64,000 nt of DNA from contig NZ_CAJNBJ010000001.1 in NCBI RefSeq assembly GCF_905220995.1, positions 310,001-374,000 on the forward strand, in the 5' to 3' direction. Position 1 is the stretch's first letter, and every line of letters starts with the position of its first letter. This stretch comes from Nitrospira defluvii. GTDB lineage: Bacteria > Nitrospirota > Nitrospiria > Nitrospirales > Nitrospiraceae. The notes beneath the pieces were generated by a model. It was not told the origin of the DNA. It saw nothing but the letters and a program-made list of their open reading frames with translations, and ran no database searches. This document shows positions 53,600-62,780 of the stretch, one piece after another. The position numbers and the translations under genes were made by a program.

Positions 53600-54613
53600 C
53601 TATTCTTCGCTGACCTTGCCCAACGGCTTATCCGGCTTCGGCGCACGAAGCGTCTTCAAGTACAGGGCCACCGCCTTTGCATCGGCATCATTGAGCCCCA
53701 GCGCGGGCATACGGGTGTCGGGCTTCATCGCCTGCGGATTTCGCAGCCACCGATACACCCAGGTCGGATTCAGTCGATAACCCGCCCGATCCAGCGCGGG
53801 GCCAACCCTTCCACCCTCTTCGCCGATCTTATGGCACCCATTGCAACCGTACTTGGTCACGTAGAGCTGCTTCCCGATCTCCGTCATTTTCGCGGCCGCA
53901 TCCGGCTTCATGTTGAGATCAGGACGCGCGATGTTGACGCCCTTACCTGGTCTCGTGGTGAAGTTCGCGAGGGCAGCGGTTGCCTGATCGAGTTCCTTCT
54001 TGGCCTGGCCCATAGCCTGAACTTCCTTGGCATAGGCGTTGTCGTCGACTTCCACGCCCTTCTTTTCGGCCTCGTCGTTGGCTTTCTTTTCGGCTTCCTG
54101 CTCCACACGTTCCGCCTCTTTATATTTTTGCTCGGCGGACTGCTTGGCTTCTTGGAGTTCTTTCTTACGGCCTTCGACGTTGAATTCCAACTTTTTGCCA
54201 TGCAAGGAGCGCACGTACCCGACGATACCCCAAATCTCTTCCTCAGACAGGGTGTACTTGAAGGTCGGCATGGTCGGCACGGCAAACTCATCGTCGCCGA
54301 TCTTGTCGCCGTTCGGGCTTGTATCCTTCATGTCGCGAGAGATCGTATTAAAGATATCCTCATCTTTGAACGTACCCATTTCCGACTTATTGGAGAGGTC
54401 TTTCGGCTTCGGGTCGGACATGGAGGACCAATTAAAGCCCTCGTTCTGCTTCCCGGTTTCGCCGTGACAGTGCATGCAGTAGTGCGCATAGAGCTTCTTG
54501 CCCTTGGCGGCCTGTTCACTCTGCATCATCGAACAACCGGCACCGATGAGGCCCGAGAGTCCCACTACCCCGACGACCGCTCCAAAGACGCGTATTCTTC
54601 GCCACGCCCTCAT
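53600..54613 (-). CDS. Diheme cytochrome c lipoprotein with internal coiled coil
   Basis: The 337-residue protein has a lipoprotein-type signal with Cys27 (LIGAGC) and two class I heme sites, CMHCH at 46-50 and CNGCH at 257-261. Axial Met candidates occur in PTMPTF and RMPALG. Between the heme domains is a long charged coiled coil (about 140-220), which is unusual and may set the distance between hemes or mediate assembly. It is the last gene of the operon and begins two bases after the preceding stop. It probably carries electrons at the periplasmic side of the complex. Confidence 0.92.
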   Translation of the reverse strand: MRAWRRIRVFGAVVGVVGLSGLIGAGCSMMQSEQAAKGKKLYAHYCMHCHGETGKQNEGFNWSSMSDPKPKDLSNKSEMGTFKDEDIFNTISRDMKDTSPNGDKIGDDEFAVPTMPTFKYTLSEEEIWGIVGYVRSLHGKKLEFNVEGRKKELQEAKQSAEQKYKEAERVEQEAEKKANDEAEKKGVEVDDNAYAKEVQAMGQAKKELDQATAALANFTTRPGKGVNIARPDLNMKPDAAAKMTEIGKQLYVTKYGCNGCHKIGEEGGRVGPALDRAGYRLNPTWVYRWLRNPQAMKPDTRMPALGLNDADAKAVALYLKTLRAPKPDKPLGKVSEE

Positions 54614-54615
54614 GC

Positions 54616-55443
54616 TCACGACCCTTTCTTTAAACGTCTCACGAGAGCCATCTCGAATCCCAGCGCGAGACCCACCGCGAGTAATGCGTACATGTACGCC
54701 GAATAGTCCGGTGGTGCATCGGCACGGAAATACCACCAGGAGGAAATCGCTTTTTCAGAGCCCTTTTCTTTCGGCTGGCCGCTCTCCATCTTTTTGCCGT
54801 CCCAGACAGCGAAGGCGATGCTGCCAAATTCCCCGGGCTTGAATTGGGTGTCTTCAGCAACATGCTCCGTGCTCAAGGGCCGCGAAAACACGACCTTCCA
54901 CACGCCGGCCTGATAGACCCCCTTGGCCTTGACGTCCTGATGACTGTGAGGCTTGAGCGTGCCGAAGCCTTTCGCGCCCAGGTCCGAGCCTTTACCGTCT
55001 TTATTTTTCCAGTACCAGATATTGACCGGGCCGCCCTCGACCTGCGCCATGGGCTGACCGTGAGCGAAGTGCGCCTTGGTATCACCGACCATAAACTCCA
55101 AGGCGGCCGCATCATCGGGATCTTCAGAGGGATCCGAATATTCCAGCATAATGGCGACGGTGGTGCCATCGTGGAGGCCACGGACCTTGACACTTTTCGC
55201 GGTCACCTCCGTGATCCGAACCGGCCAGTGGACTTGGGGAGACATGGGGAATTCAGACACGGAGGCAGTCGCCCATGCCGCGGCCGTGGGATCGTCGGCC
55301 GGGAGGGGTCCCTTCACAAGTCCCGCGCGCACCGCGACGCTTTGCTGACTATAGGCGGGCTGCACTTCAGCCGCCACGCACAGCCCTAGAAGGCCGACGG
55401 CTCCAACCCACCATCTCTTTCCTACGCTCCTCACTCGTGCCAT
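54616..55443 (-). CDS. NxrC / ethylbenzene-dehydrogenase gamma-like heme protein with C-terminal anchor
   Basis: The 275-residue product has a signal peptide (about 1-32), a beta-rich domain with DPTAAAWATASVSEFPMSPQ, SVKVRGLHDGTTVAIMLEYSD and VWKVVFSRPLST, and a C-terminal membrane helix (about 250-268). This is the pattern of the heme-b-binding gamma subunit of type II DMSO-reductase-family enzymes, including nitrite oxidoreductase NxrC. There is no CxxCH. Within the respiratory operon it may pass electrons between a c-type cytochrome and the bc-like part. Confidence 0.82.
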   Translation of the reverse strand: MARVRSVGKRWWVGAVGLLGLCVAAEVQPAYSQQSVAVRAGLVKGPLPADDPTAAAWATASVSEFPMSPQVHWPVRITEVTAKSVKVRGLHDGTTVAIMLEYSDPSEDPDDAAALEFMVGDTKAHFAHGQPMAQVEGGPVNIWYWKNKDGKGSDLGAKGFGTLKPHSHQDVKAKGVYQAGVWKVVFSRPLSTEHVAEDTQFKPGEFGSIAFAVWDGKKMESGQPKEKGSEKAISSWWYFRADAPPDYSAYMYALLAVGLALGFEMALVRRLKKGS

Positions 55444-55485
55444 ACGTTCCCCTTAAAATTGCTCGGCAATCTCTGATCGGAGAAA

Positions 55486-56211
55486 TTACTCGGACTCATC
55501 CCAGGTTCTCGGTTTCTGTCCGGCTCCGTCATATTCGCCCATAATGACTTTCCAGATGTCCTCATCGGACATTTCCAGTTCCCATCGCGGCATCGCCGTT
55601 TTCCATGGCATCCCTTCCACAGGAAGGCCGACGCCTCCCTTCTTGATGCGCCAGAAGAGATAGCTTTCCTGCAGCATGGCAATGGTCGTCGGGTCCTTAA
55701 AGTTGGCGGGCGGTGGCGTAAAGCCCGCAGCCGCGAACCCCTTGCCATCAAAGTTGCCGTGGCAGGGCGCGCAACGCGAGGCATACAAGCCTTTGCCATA
55801 CATAATATTCTCTGGCGTCTTCGGTACCGGGTTCGAGAGCCCGGTGTACTCGCCAGGAGGAGCAGGGTGAATCGTGCGATTTTCACCGGGAGGCGCGTCG
55901 CTGGAAGCCGTACTCCCGTAAGTCTGCCATCCGACGAGAATGGGAAACAGGGCCAGCACGAGATAGCGCGCGCTACTGAGTGCGCCGCCGCTTTCTCCGG
56001 TCAAGAAGCGCAAGATGGGCTGAAAAAAGGCATCTTTCGATTCGCCGCTCAAGGTGGCAAAGAGCACCGAACCTGACATCACCAGCATCAGGTAGAGAAA
56101 AATCAAGCTAGAAGGCAGCGGCGCGCTATGCGGCAAAATCGGAACGATAAATTTCAAGAACAGATAGATACAGACCGTCAGAATGATGGGTCTGATAAGT
56201 ACGCCTCCCAT
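55486..56211 (-). CDS. Membrane-bound monoheme cytochrome c
   Basis: The 241-residue protein has three hydrophobic helices (about 6-25, 34-55 and 80-98) and then a periplasmic cytochrome c domain with CAPCH at 147-151 and a Met candidate in AMPRWE. The helices anchor the heme domain in the complex. It shares a transcript with the genes on both sides; spacing is 30-42 bp. Confidence 0.9.
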   Translation of the reverse strand: MGGVLIRPIILTVCIYLFLKFIVPILPHSAPLPSSLIFLYLMLVMSGSVLFATLSGESKDAFFQPILRFLTGESGGALSSARYLVLALFPILVGWQTYGSTASSDAPPGENRTIHPAPPGEYTGLSNPVPKTPENIMYGKGLYASRCAPCHGNFDGKGFAAAGFTPPPANFKDPTTIAMLQESYLFWRIKKGGVGLPVEGMPWKTAMPRWELEMSDEDIWKVIMGEYDGAGQKPRTWDESE

Positions 56212-56241
56212 ACCTTCCTCCTCTACTTCACCGACAATAAC

Positions 56242-56862
56242 TTATCGTGCCTGGGCCACCGCCACGGTGCCGGCATCCGCAGCCTTCACCGGTGCCGGGG
56301 TAGCACGAGGAATGTCTAGTTCCGAAGGACTCACGCTGATCGGCTCACCGCTCATTTGCTGCAGGAACGCAATGACCGAGAGAATTTCGTTCTTTGACAA
56401 GCCAATCGGGTTCTTATTGATGTACGGCATCCTGGCAGGATACTCCTTGGGAACGCCCTCATGGCGATAGTCCAAATAGAGATAGGCTTGCGGTTCTGTC
56501 AGGCTCTCGAAGATGAACTCCCGGGAGAGTTTGGCGCCAATGCCCTTAAGGTCTGGACAGCGGGCGGATTCGCTCGGACCGATGGAGTGGCAGAGCGCGC
56601 ATTGCCCCTTACTGAAAAAAATCTTCTGTCCGATAGTGGCCATGTCCGTCGGAGTTTTAATGTCGGCGATGTTGATGCTCTCTTCCGCCGGGGGCAACGA
56701 TGCCATCTGCGGCACCGCCAACGCCACCAAGGCAAATAGTCCCAACACGATCGCGACAAACCCGATGACTCGGAGAAATTGTCCCTTGATAAACAAGAGG
56801 ATGACGGTTCCGAGCCCGACCACGCAGAGACCGATTAGCTGCAGTTTGACTACTTCGCTCAT
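56242..56862 (-). CDS. Membrane-bound monoheme cytochrome c
   Basis: The 206-residue protein has two N-terminal helices (about 7-26 and 30-52) and a cytochrome c domain with CALCH at 88-92; Met in PARMPYI is a likely axial ligand. An Ala/Pro-rich tail (about 175-206) follows. It resembles the short membrane cytochromes of alternative quinol-oxidising complexes. Confidence 0.9.
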   Translation of the reverse strand: MSEVVKLQLIGLCVVGLGTVILLFIKGQFLRVIGFVAIVLGLFALVALAVPQMASLPPAEESINIADIKTPTDMATIGQKIFFSKGQCALCHSIGPSESARCPDLKGIGAKLSREFIFESLTEPQAYLYLDYRHEGVPKEYPARMPYINKNPIGLSKNEILSVIAFLQQMSGEPISVSPSELDIPRATPAPVKAADAGTVAVAQAR

Positions 56863-56927
56863 AAGTCCTCAACAAAGGATAATGATCACGGCTTCTTCTG
56901 TGTCTCAGAAGAAGATCGTCGATGCGC

Positions 56928-58808
56928 TCAAACCTGTCGCGATGCCTCAGATGTCTCGGTGCCAGGGCCATCCAATGAGGGCGACCCGCCCGCCATCGCC
57001 GGGATCCCTCCCGGTTCGGCCGAACTCTTGGCACTCGCAGCAGCCTTGGCCTTGTCACCCATGGTGGCGACCCAGAAAATGAAAGCCACCAACATACAGA
57101 ACAGGAACGTACAGAGGGCCATCAAGGCAGCGGCGTATCCCAGCGCGGGTGAGAACGCATACTGAGAAGAGTCACGCATCACGCCATACACATGCCAGTG
57201 GACGCGGGACGATGAACGGGCATAACCCATCAGGGTCATCAGCAGGATGACCATAACCGCATTCAAGACCAGTGAATAGCCGGCGCGAGGAGGCATGCGT
57301 CCCCAGACCATCTCCGTCGTCGTCTTGGCGCTCTTCAGCAATAATGCCGTTAACGGAGTGATGGTCAACATAACGAAAATCACGATGCCCACCTGGGATG
57401 TCGAGAAGTAGTTGATGCGAATAATCGCGGGAACGAAGTAGCCCCAGACACCAAGCACGATGACGGCAAGTCCGGCAAGGACCAGTACGGCGCCCATCAC
57501 GGACTTCGCCACTTTCGCCCATCCCGCGGTGTCCTCTTTTCCGGCACGCCAGTACATGATGAAGCTCATGAATGTCACGAGCACCATCAGGTTCGATACC
57601 GTCATCTTGGCCGACATAACCCCGAACACACCCAGGAGCGGATGGTGTGTACCGCCCATCTTTTGAGCCTCTTCCAAACTGGCGACCAGGGAATGCGGCG
57701 TCATCCACACGGCGAGGCACATCAGAAGGATGATCAACATGGCCATAATCGGCTTGCGATACTGGCCCTCAGACCCTGGTATTCGATGGGTAATACCCAT
57801 CCAGAAATAGTAGTTAGAACCAAGGAAGAGGACACCGATCAACATCGCTTGCAGGATGAACAACCAGGAGAGAAATCCACCCATGAGCGTGATGCCCATC
57901 TGTTGGTTGTACTGGTAGATTTCCCGCATCAGCCAATAACCGGCGAAGGGCAGCGGCAACAAACCGAAGACCCCAATGAAGTTACCGACGTAGCCCATCC
58001 AATCATAGTGGTTGCGTTCTTCCGTACTCTTGGCCGATAGGTACCGAATACCTGCGTAGGCGCCGCAGATATAACCGCCCAGCACCACGTTCGCGATGAT
58101 CCGGTGAATGTTCACCGGCCACCAGGTGGGATTCCAGGTCGCGGCCCAGGCGCGTTCGAAGTCCGTGCCTTCGGCGATGACGACCGGGCTCGCCTGGAAT
58201 GTCGCCCAGGAATTAGGAACGATCATGATGAAGAATGCGAACACATTGAGGAGAAAGCCCAAGAAGATATGGAATTTCTTTCCGTTGCCTTCGGACATGG
58301 CATCCCAACCGTACCAGTAGAGGTACAGGGTCGCGGTTTCCACGAGAAACAGGCCGCAATAGACGAGGAACGACGGGAAGAAGATGTCCGTTAAATACGC
58401 CATCAACTTCGGATAGAAGCCGATCAAGAGGAACAGGAGGATCCCACCGAACAAGGCGGTGGTGGCGTAGGACGACGTGAGTAGCTTCGTAAACTCTTTG
58501 GCCAACTTATCGTAGCGTTTATCGCCGGATTTCCAGCCGACCACTTCGCACAACCACGCGAAGATCGGGACACCCAGCACGAATCCGGCGAGCAGAAGAT
58601 GCAACTGCGCAATAATCCACACCAGATTGCGACTTCCGACGTAGGGGATGTCCCGATAGGCGGTGGGCGCTTGAGCAGCCGCATCTTGGGCCAGAGCCAG
58701 GTCCGGCAACCCCAGCCAGCTGAGCACTGCAGCGCATCCGGCCAGCAACGCAACACGCCCCCCGATGTGGCGCACTTGATTTTCGATAGTCCGCCCTTGG
58801 TTCATCAT
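56928..58808 (-). CDS. Cytochrome bd-like oxidase subunit (second copy in operon)
   Basis: The protein of about 626 residues has an N-terminal signal or helix and about 14 further membrane helices. AQLHLLLAGFVLGVPIFAWL, NIHRIIANVVLGGYICGAYAG and HYDWMGYVGNFIGVFGLLPLPFAGYW resemble CydA-type helices of bd-like proteins in Nitrospira. It is clearly paralogous to the gene at 62781-64000. A C-terminal tail is Ala/Ser/Gly-rich. The start at 58808 is chosen because GAGGTGAT lies seven bases upstream; an ATG at 58832 overlaps the preceding gene. Whether it reduces oxygen or serves only as a quinol or heme module in the bc-like complex is not settled by sequence. Confidence 0.85.
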   Translation of the reverse strand: MMNQGRTIENQVRHIGGRVALLAGCAAVLSWLGLPDLALAQDAAAQAPTAYRDIPYVGSRNLVWIIAQLHLLLAGFVLGVPIFAWLCEVVGWKSGDKRYDKLAKEFTKLLTSSYATTALFGGILLFLLIGFYPKLMAYLTDIFFPSFLVYCGLFLVETATLYLYWYGWDAMSEGNGKKFHIFLGFLLNVFAFFIMIVPNSWATFQASPVVIAEGTDFERAWAATWNPTWWPVNIHRIIANVVLGGYICGAYAGIRYLSAKSTEERNHYDWMGYVGNFIGVFGLLPLPFAGYWLMREIYQYNQQMGITLMGGFLSWLFILQAMLIGVLFLGSNYYFWMGITHRIPGSEGQYRKPIMAMLIILLMCLAVWMTPHSLVASLEEAQKMGGTHHPLLGVFGVMSAKMTVSNLMVLVTFMSFIMYWRAGKEDTAGWAKVAKSVMGAVLVLAGLAVIVLGVWGYFVPAIIRINYFSTSQVGIVIFVMLTITPLTALLLKSAKTTTEMVWGRMPPRAGYSLVLNAVMVILLMTLMGYARSSSRVHWHVYGVMRDSSQYAFSPALGYAAALMALCTFLFCMLVAFIFWVATMGDKAKAAASAKSSAEPGGIPAMAGGSPSLDGPGTETSEASRQV

Positions 58809-58836
58809 TGTTATCACCTCGTCGTTCGCCATGATG

Positions 58837-59856
58837 TCACTTGCTTCCCGCCGGTTTTCCGGCTGCTGGTTGCGGAGCTTTCGCCTCGTTTTTCGTCGCT
58901 CCATCTTTGACACCGGCTTTTTCTTTTCCGCCCTTCTGCTTTTCCTTCTCGTCTTCAGCAGTCTTCTGCTCCAGCGCGGCGATCTTGACTTCTGCGTCCT
59001 TGAAGGTTTTTTCACCTTTGGCCAGGGATTTCTGAGGATCAAACGGGGGCGCCACGGTTACGGCGGGAGGTTTACAACATTCATGCGGATGGGGCGTGGA
59101 CACGGGCAACACCATCCAGAACAGCACGCTCATGACGGCGCCGGCCCCCGTGAATGCCGTCAGCATGAGACTTTGGTCGGTGGGAACTCGAAACATGTCC
59201 CAACGCCAGATCAGTTCTTGGTAGGTGTCGGATGCCGGTTGCGCGCTGGCCGTCCGGCCCTCAACGAGTTTACCCAGAATGGTGAGACCAACATACGTGA
59301 GCGCGAGCAAGACCAGCAGGGACACGCTGCCCCACGCGGTAAACTCCAGCCCGATTCGCTCCGCGACGGGCATGCCCTTGAGCATATCCATGTCGAGGAT
59401 CGATTTGGTGATGGACCGAGCCACATCTGTTGCCCCTCCCTCGATCACCCACAGAAGCGGCAGATAGAGCGCCCCGGCGAAGGCAAAACGCACCCACAAA
59501 CCGACTCCGAGAGAATCGGGTGGTTCCAGTCTCAGGCGTTCAAGGAACACGGTGCGCGCCACCAGGCCAAGTGCCCACATGTCAATCGGAATGGAAACGA
59601 GGAACAAGAGGGGGAGGCCGGTGCCTTCGCCGAAATGAAATCCCGTGAAAAGCGTAATCAGAAAGAACGCGAAGACGCTCACCGGACTCATCAGAAGCAT
59701 CAGGAAGGTGATCCCAAGCTTAGTTTCCAGATGGATCGTACCCATCGCCATGAATAACATGGCGAATGCCATCTTGATCGGCAACGCGGTCCAGCAGGCT
59801 GGCCAGAGAATACTCAGCCCCAATTTAAATGACGACATCGTCTCTCGACCAGTCAT
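58837..59856 (-). CDS. Polytopic membrane protein with charged C-terminal tail
   Basis: The 339-residue protein has about six to seven membrane helices (residues 12-260) and then a Lys/Glu/Ala-rich tail (about 275-339) predicted to be coiled or disordered. HPHECCKPP in the last loop offers adjacent Cys and His that could bind metal. No family name is given with confidence. Its place between cytochrome b and a bd-like subunit suggests a structural subunit of the same complex. Start options are 59856 (GGAGG 11 bases upstream) and 59838. Confidence 0.8.
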   Translation of the reverse strand: MTGRETMSSFKLGLSILWPACWTALPIKMAFAMLFMAMGTIHLETKLGITFLMLLMSPVSVFAFFLITLFTGFHFGEGTGLPLLFLVSIPIDMWALGLVARTVFLERLRLEPPDSLGVGLWVRFAFAGALYLPLLWVIEGGATDVARSITKSILDMDMLKGMPVAERIGLEFTAWGSVSLLVLLALTYVGLTILGKLVEGRTASAQPASDTYQELIWRWDMFRVPTDQSLMLTAFTGAGAVMSVLFWMVLPVSTPHPHECCKPPAVTVAPPFDPQKSLAKGEKTFKDAEVKIAALEQKTAEDEKEKQKGGKEKAGVKDGATKNEAKAPQPAAGKPAGSK

Positions 59857-59874
59857 GTGCCCAAGACCCTCCGC

Positions 59875-60990
59875 CTATTCCAAAAATTCGCGGTTGATGA
59901 TTGCCGCCACGGTAAAAATCAGAATGCTTGCCATGACCACGATCCAGCTGATCAAGGCGATCGGCCGCTTGAAAATGTTTCGTTCAGGGTCGCGGTCAAT
60001 GAACGGCAAGGCCGCCAGGAGTGCCATAAAGACACCGGGCAACGCAATTGCGCCAAGGAATTGACCAAACTCGCCTGCGAACACCTTCAGCCGCAGCAAC
60101 TGGAAAAGAAACAGGAAGTACCATTCCGGCTCTGGATGATAATCCCCTGGATCCGGCGTGGCTTCTTCCAACAGCACAATGGGTTCCCAGAATGCCAGGC
60201 TGCAGATGCACAAGAAGACCGCGACCATGCCGACAATGTCTTTCCAAATCTGCCGCGGAAAGAAGTAATCGGTTTTGGCCTTGATTTCTTCCACGCTTCC
60301 GCGGAACGGGCCCGCGGGACCAGCTTTGCGGAACAAGAAGAGGTGCAGACCGGCCAATCCCATCAGTGCGGCCGGCAACACCATGACGTGGATGACAAAG
60401 AAGCGGCTCAAGGTCATCTGCCCCGGTGTGGCTCCGCCCTTCAGGAAACGAGCCATGAAATCGCCAAGGAGCGGCGTCTTGTCCATGATTTCGACGCCGA
60501 CGGTCGTGGCCCAATAGGCCCGCTGGTCCCAGGGAAGCAGATATCCAGTGAACCCGAAGCCCATGACGATGCCGAAAAGGGCCAGACCAACCAACCAGAT
60601 GAGTTCGCGAGGCTTTTTGTACGCACCCCAGAGGAAGACTTGGGACATATGCGCAAACACGCATACCACCATCGCCGTTGAGCCCCAGAAGTGGTAACTC
60701 AGGAGGAACCAGCCATAATCCACAGTGTGGATGATGTACTGCGTGCTGGCGTAGGCGTGATCAGCGGTCGGAACGTAATAAAACATCAACAAAATGCCGG
60801 TCACCGCCTGCATAATGAAGATGAAGAGCAAAACAGAGCCAAAGACATAGGCCCATCGTGACCCGCCAGGGACGGGCTCGTTGAGCATTTTGGCTTGTAA
60901 CGTCTTTAGCCCGACGCGCTCGTCGACAAAGGCAAAGACTTTTTCAATGGCTGAGGGCTGCGTGGTCGTCGGCTGCGTAGTCGTATCCAT
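59875..60990 (-). CDS. Cytochrome b of a bc-type complex (fused b6/subunit IV form)
   Basis: The 371-residue protein has about eight membrane helices. Heme ligands His100 and His114 (SYHFWGSTAMVVCVFAH) and a second pair in VIHVMVLPAALMGLAGLH are at the spacing of cytochrome b/b6. HPEPEWYFLFLFQLL contains the PEWY motif of the quinol-oxidation site, followed by the subunit-IV-like helices. The N-terminus is Thr/Gln-rich. It overlaps the Rieske gene stop by one base and is the quinol-oxidising core of the operon's complex. Confidence 0.95.
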   Translation of the reverse strand: MDTTTQPTTTQPSAIEKVFAFVDERVGLKTLQAKMLNEPVPGGSRWAYVFGSVLLFIFIMQAVTGILLMFYYVPTADHAYASTQYIIHTVDYGWFLLSYHFWGSTAMVVCVFAHMSQVFLWGAYKKPRELIWLVGLALFGIVMGFGFTGYLLPWDQRAYWATTVGVEIMDKTPLLGDFMARFLKGGATPGQMTLSRFFVIHVMVLPAALMGLAGLHLFLFRKAGPAGPFRGSVEEIKAKTDYFFPRQIWKDIVGMVAVFLCICSLAFWEPIVLLEEATPDPGDYHPEPEWYFLFLFQLLRLKVFAGEFGQFLGAIALPGVFMALLAALPFIDRDPERNIFKRPIALISWIVVMASILIFTVAAIINREFLE

Positions 60991-61937
60991 TAGACAATCC
61001 GAACCTGGGCCTTGGTGCCCGCCTTGAATTCCATATCGATAATGGTGATGTCACCGGTTGCCGTAACCTTAATCGGAAGCGGGTCGAGTGGCCGCGGCGC
61101 CGGGCCATCGAGGACTTTCCCTGCCGCATCATAAATGCTCAGGTGACAAGGACAGAGGAAGACCTGGCCAAGGGTTTTGTGCGTTCGCCACTTAAATCCG
61201 CAGCCCAAGTGTGGGCATTTGCCTGAAAACGCGATATAGGGCACGTCTTTCTTGTTGGTCCAGATGTGCTTGCCGAAAGAATCCCGAAACTCCATGTCCT
61301 TGCCTTGGTAGATCGCCTCAAGGACCTTCGGAGTCGCCTTCAGGACCCACACGTTCTTGTCGATCTCCTGCTCCGGCATATACGCTTCTTTGATCTTGCG
61401 CTTATACTTGAACTGCACGCCGACGTCGTCCTGCTTAATCTTCCCTGAGTTCCCGATCTTGAGCCATTCGTTGTCGAACGGGGAATACATGGGCTTCATC
61501 AGGTAGCGCAGCACGGGGAAGGCAAGAGGGAAACCAATCAAAAAGCCGATCGCATGAGTGAAGTTCGCAAAGAAGGTTCGGCGCTTGACGCTTTTCTCCA
61601 GCTCAGGGAAGGGAACCAGCACCTCTCCTGGCGTGACATGAATGCGCTCCTCAAGGTGAGCGATTTCTACCTCGTGGGTCGTCACATATTCGTCGCGCTT
61701 AAAAGCCGGGAGCGTCGCGTACTCTCCCATGCCAAGACGAAGCGATACGGCATCTTCCGTCACCGCCTGGACCTGCCCCATAGGCACTTGCCGCTCCGGA
61801 ACATCCCCGGGACCGCCACCAACGACGATATGGCTGATGTCGTGGGACAGCGGGTCCATGATGACCCGGCGGACTTCCCCGACTTCACCGTCCGTACATC
61901 GAACTTTTGATTTGAGTTTCGGCTGCATCATACTCAC
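60990..61937 (-). CDS. Rieske iron-sulfur protein with N-terminal PRC-barrel-like domain
   Basis: The 315-residue protein ends in a Rieske domain with CPHLGC (Cys241, His243) and CPCH (Cys262, His265), the 2Fe-2S ligands. A membrane helix lies at about 125-147. Residues 5-70 (KVRCTDGEVGEVRRVIMDPL and DISHIVVGGGPGDVPERQVP) look like a PRC-barrel domain, followed by a second strand-rich segment to about 115. This extension is not part of standard Rieske proteins. The 4-bp overlap with the upstream cytochrome c gene and 1-bp overlap with the cytochrome b gene show tight coupling. Confidence 0.93.
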   Translation of the reverse strand: MSMMQPKLKSKVRCTDGEVGEVRRVIMDPLSHDISHIVVGGGPGDVPERQVPMGQVQAVTEDAVSLRLGMGEYATLPAFKRDEYVTTHEVEIAHLEERIHVTPGEVLVPFPELEKSVKRRTFFANFTHAIGFLIGFPLAFPVLRYLMKPMYSPFDNEWLKIGNSGKIKQDDVGVQFKYKRKIKEAYMPEQEIDKNVWVLKATPKVLEAIYQGKDMEFRDSFGKHIWTNKKDVPYIAFSGKCPHLGCGFKWRTHKTLGQVFLCPCHLSIYDAAGKVLDGPAPRPLDPLPIKVTATGDITIIDMEFKAGTKAQVRIV

Positions 61938-62740
61938 TTCATCTTGATCGGCTTCGGAGTGTTGACCGAAGCATTCTTATATCCAGCCAACCACGTCGCC
62001 AAGGCATCAACGTCTTTCGGCTCCATAAGATCCTTGTACTTGTCAGGCATTTTGCCCTTCTCGTACTCCTGCTCAAAGCCTTCCGCCTTGTAACTCTTTG
62101 GATCGAGAATCTTCCGAGCAATTTCCGCAGCGGACAACAGGTTACCGATGTTATCGAGCTCAGGACCCCGCTTCTTTCCGCCTTCACCATTCAACTTGTG
62201 GCAGTTGTAACACTCCTGCAGCTGCCACTGCTCCTCGCCGAGCTTTGCAACGTCCCCGCTCGCCGCTGCGGTGGTCGCAGTTGGCGCACTCTCTCCTCCC
62301 GCCTTCTGATCGGCCGGAGCCGTCGCGGCACCCAAGGCTTGCAGCCGAGCAGTCAGCTCTTTCGCCTTTTCATCGAGCGCCTTGGCGCGCTGCATCAGCA
62401 CTTCGACCTTGCCGGCCTCATAATGCTCTCGCTTTGGCTTGAGGATTTTTTCGATCTTGCCCTTCTCGTCCTCGGGATCATATTGCGGCCACATGGAAGC
62501 ACCGGCGATATAGACCACAGAGAGAATGGCGTAAAATACAAGTAACGCCCCGACCGCCTTCACGCCGCCAAATGGTTTCAGCGTCGGGAAATCGAGAATC
62601 ATAAAGACTACGGCGCCGAGCATGGCATAACCAAAAAACAGCGCCTGAAAGACGAACGGAAAGCCCAGCGCATTGGTGGCGCCGAACAGGATTCCGCCGA
62701 CGACGACTCCCACTACCAGCTTTTTAATGATGTTTCCCAT
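61934..62740 (-). CDS. Membrane-bound cytochrome c with coiled-coil linker
   Basis: The 268-residue protein has about three membrane helices (7-25, 30-50, 62-82), a charged helical linker (about 90-140) with a possible coiled coil, an Ala/Thr-rich stretch and a cytochrome c domain with CYNCH at 177-181. Met in GKMPDKYKDLM is the probable axial ligand. It precedes the Rieske gene with a 4-bp overlap and is probably the electron acceptor of the Rieske cluster. Confidence 0.92.
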   Translation of the reverse strand: MGNIIKKLVVGVVVGGILFGATNALGFPFVFQALFFGYAMLGAVVFMILDFPTLKPFGGVKAVGALLVFYAILSVVYIAGASMWPQYDPEDEKGKIEKILKPKREHYEAGKVEVLMQRAKALDEKAKELTARLQALGAATAPADQKAGGESAPTATTAAASGDVAKLGEEQWQLQECYNCHKLNGEGGKKRGPELDNIGNLLSAAEIARKILDPKSYKAEGFEQEYEKGKMPDKYKDLMEPKDVDALATWLAGYKNASVNTPKPIKMK

Positions 62741-62780
62741 GAATGCCCTCGTTTAGCGCCCTTCCAGTATGGTGACCGCC

